The translations under genes were made by a program, and so were the position numbers. A stretch of DNA of 64,000 nt from Methylocaldum sp002005105 (GTDB lineage Bacteria; Pseudomonadota; Gammaproteobacteria; Methylococcales; Methylococcaceae), in the NCBI RefSeq assembly GCF_051027545.1, contig NZ_CP194902.1, positions 1,426,001 through 1,490,000 on the forward strand, given 5' to 3'. The notes under the pieces are model-generated. The model did no database searches, was not told the DNA's origin, and worked only from the letters and a program-made list of their open reading frames with translations. Positions 62,957 to 64,000 of this stretch are shown piece after piece. Each line of letters starts with the position of its first letter. Within the stretch, counting starts at the first letter, position 1.

Positions 62957-64000
62957 GTGCTGAGCGAAAACCGTGTCGACCAGTGGGCCGGCTTCGCCGT
63001 AGTCCTCGTATTGATCCTGGGCTGTTTCGTCGTGCTGCGTCCGTTCCTTTCGGCGATCCTGTGGTCGGTCATCCTGGCCTTTTCCACGTGGCCGGTTTAT
63101 CAAAGGATCGAATCGGCCGTCGCGGGCCGGAAAGGATTGGCCAGTGGACTGATGGTCCTGATAGTGGCAGCCGTCTTGATTGTCCCCTTGGCGCTCCTCG
63201 GCACCAGTTTGGCGGAAGACGTGACCGCGCTCGTGGAGATGGCACGGCAACTCCTCAGCGAGGGACCGCCAACCCCACCCGCGTGGGTAGCCAAGCTGCC
63301 GGTTGTGGGTTCGCGTCTGCACGACCACTGGCAAGAGATGGCGGGGAGCGGCGCCCGCTTGACCGAGGCGTTGCTGAAGTACCTCATGCCCCTGCGAGAT
63401 TGGGCGTTGCGCAGTGCGGCAAACCTCGGAGAAAGTCTCCTGTACTTAAGCCTCAGCGTGTTCATCGCGTTCTTTTTGTATCGGGACGGTGCCGCGTTAT
63501 CCACAAGGCTGGCCCCCTTGTTCACCCGGGTCGGCGGCCAACGGGCGCCGGCATTACTCCATGTGGCGGGGGACACCATCAAAGGCGTCGTTTACGGCGT
63601 TATCGGTACCGCGCTGATTCAGGGGATTTTGGTTGGTATCGGGTTGTGGATCGCGGGCATCCCCCGCGTCCTGTTGCTCGGCGTGCTGGCGTGCGTTCTG
63701 TCCTTGATTCCCGTCGGTCCCGCATTAATCTGGTTACCCGCGGCCATCTGGCTGTTCGGAAAGGGTTCGACGGGGTGGGCCGTCTTTCTCGTGCTCTGGG
63801 GGCTTCTAGTGGTGGGGCTCGTCGATAATTTTCTTAAGCCCTATTTCATCGGCAAAGGGAGTCATCTGCCATTCATCCTGGTGTTTCTCGGAACTTTGGG
63901 CGGGGTGATGGCCTTTGGCTTCCTCGGCATATTTCTGGGTCCGACCTTGCTCGCCATAGCCTATGCCTCGTTTCAGGAATGGAGTGCCCGGGAAAGAGCT
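62957..64000 (+). CDS. AI-2E-family transporter (PerM/YdiK-like), 3' end beyond the window
   Basis: 348 codons remain open at the window end. The start is a GTG at 62957 (VLSENRVDQWAGFAVVLVLI). The N-terminal two helices include FVVLRPFLSAILWSVILAFS. A soluble segment follows, then the conserved LSVFIAFFLYRDG, GDTIKGVVYGVIGTALIQGI, LSLIPVGPALIWLPAAIWLF and FLKPYFIGKGSHLPFILVFL, the family signature. Substrate is uncertain despite the family name. Nearly the whole protein is present; perhaps ten or so residues are missing. Confidence 0.9.
   Translation, partial: MLSENRVDQWAGFAVVLVLILGCFVVLRPFLSAILWSVILAFSTWPVYQRIESAVAGRKGLASGLMVLIVAAVLIVPLALLGTSLAEDVTALVEMARQLLSEGPPTPPAWVAKLPVVGSRLHDHWQEMAGSGARLTEALLKYLMPLRDWALRSAANLGESLLYLSLSVFIAFFLYRDGAALSTRLAPLFTRVGGQRAPALLHVAGDTIKGVVYGVIGTALIQGILVGIGLWIAGIPRVLLLGVLACVLSLIPVGPALIWLPAAIWLFGKGSTGWAVFLVLWGLLVVGLVDNFLKPYFIGKGSHLPFILVFLGTLGGVMAFGFLGIFLGPTLLAIAYASFQEWSARERA

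Overview
The window is about 64 kb of GC-rich bacterial chromosome with no tRNA, rRNA or CRISPR array that I can see. Gene order and content suggest a gammaproteobacterium: iscR-iscS-iscA, then ndk-rlmN-pilW-hisS-yfgM-bamB-der, is a gammaproteobacterial arrangement. The XoxF-type lanthanide methanol dehydrogenase cluster fits a methylotroph or methanotroph (Methylococcales-like). The taxonomic placement is inference.

Layout. 1-5.2 kb: a small secreted protein, then xoxF-xoxJ-cytochrome c with overlapping genes, then gmk. 5.2-6.3 kb: an IS3-type transposase remnant split by a 689-bp element that carries two tandem 143-bp units, each of five successive hairpins. 6.3-14 kb: a minus-strand type I secretion operon (RTX-like substrate, ABC ATPase, HlyD adaptor, TolC-like channel). 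14-22.6 kb: accessory DNA with a PEP-CTERM-like protein, IS1380 and IS5 elements, a RES-domain gene split by the IS5, a HEPN-type protein, a HigB toxin with a truncated HigA, and a DUF2283 protein. 22.6-29.1 kb: LOG-family protein, a fused 5-oxoprolinase, and iscR-iscS-iscA.

29.1-37 kb: an Rhs island inserted between iscA and ndk. It is bounded by a second, diverged copy of the last 97 bp of iscA. It holds one large Rhs protein with an embedded dockerin-like segment and a toxin tip, two orphan toxin tips, three candidate immunity genes and a broken IS256 element. 37.2-44.1 kb: the conserved ndk-to-der block. 44.3-64 kb: an acyl-ACP synthetase/acyltransferase fusion, an Xre-RES toxin-antitoxin pair, two sensor kinases (one fused to CheB and CheR), dinB, a NUDIX protein, YjdM, a CvpA-CAP fusion, PsiE-like, GlsB-like, a fatty acid desaturase, and an AI-2E-type transporter running off the end.

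The most unusual feature is a dispersed family of tiny hairpin cassettes, about 20 copies in this window. Each has a constant flank (AATCGCAAAC), a variable self-complementary arm pair, a constant 7-nt loop (GGAGCGC or TTTAGTC) and a constant end (CTTCC). Lengths measured by hand are 42 bp for every GGAGCGC unit and 32-35 bp for the TTTAGTC units. They behave as insertions at GGA/TCC: one splits the IS256 transposase gene, three sit in frame at the end of bamB, some are nested inside the loops of other units, and one interrupts a MITE copy that is uninterrupted elsewhere in the window. A MITE with TAGAGC terminal repeats, a repeat built on TTCGACAGGCTCAGGACAGG, and several other inverted repeats fill the intergenic spaces. 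Single-base indels break three otherwise recognisable genes (IS1380 transposase, the CheB-CheR-kinase, GlsB); these may be real decay or assembly error.
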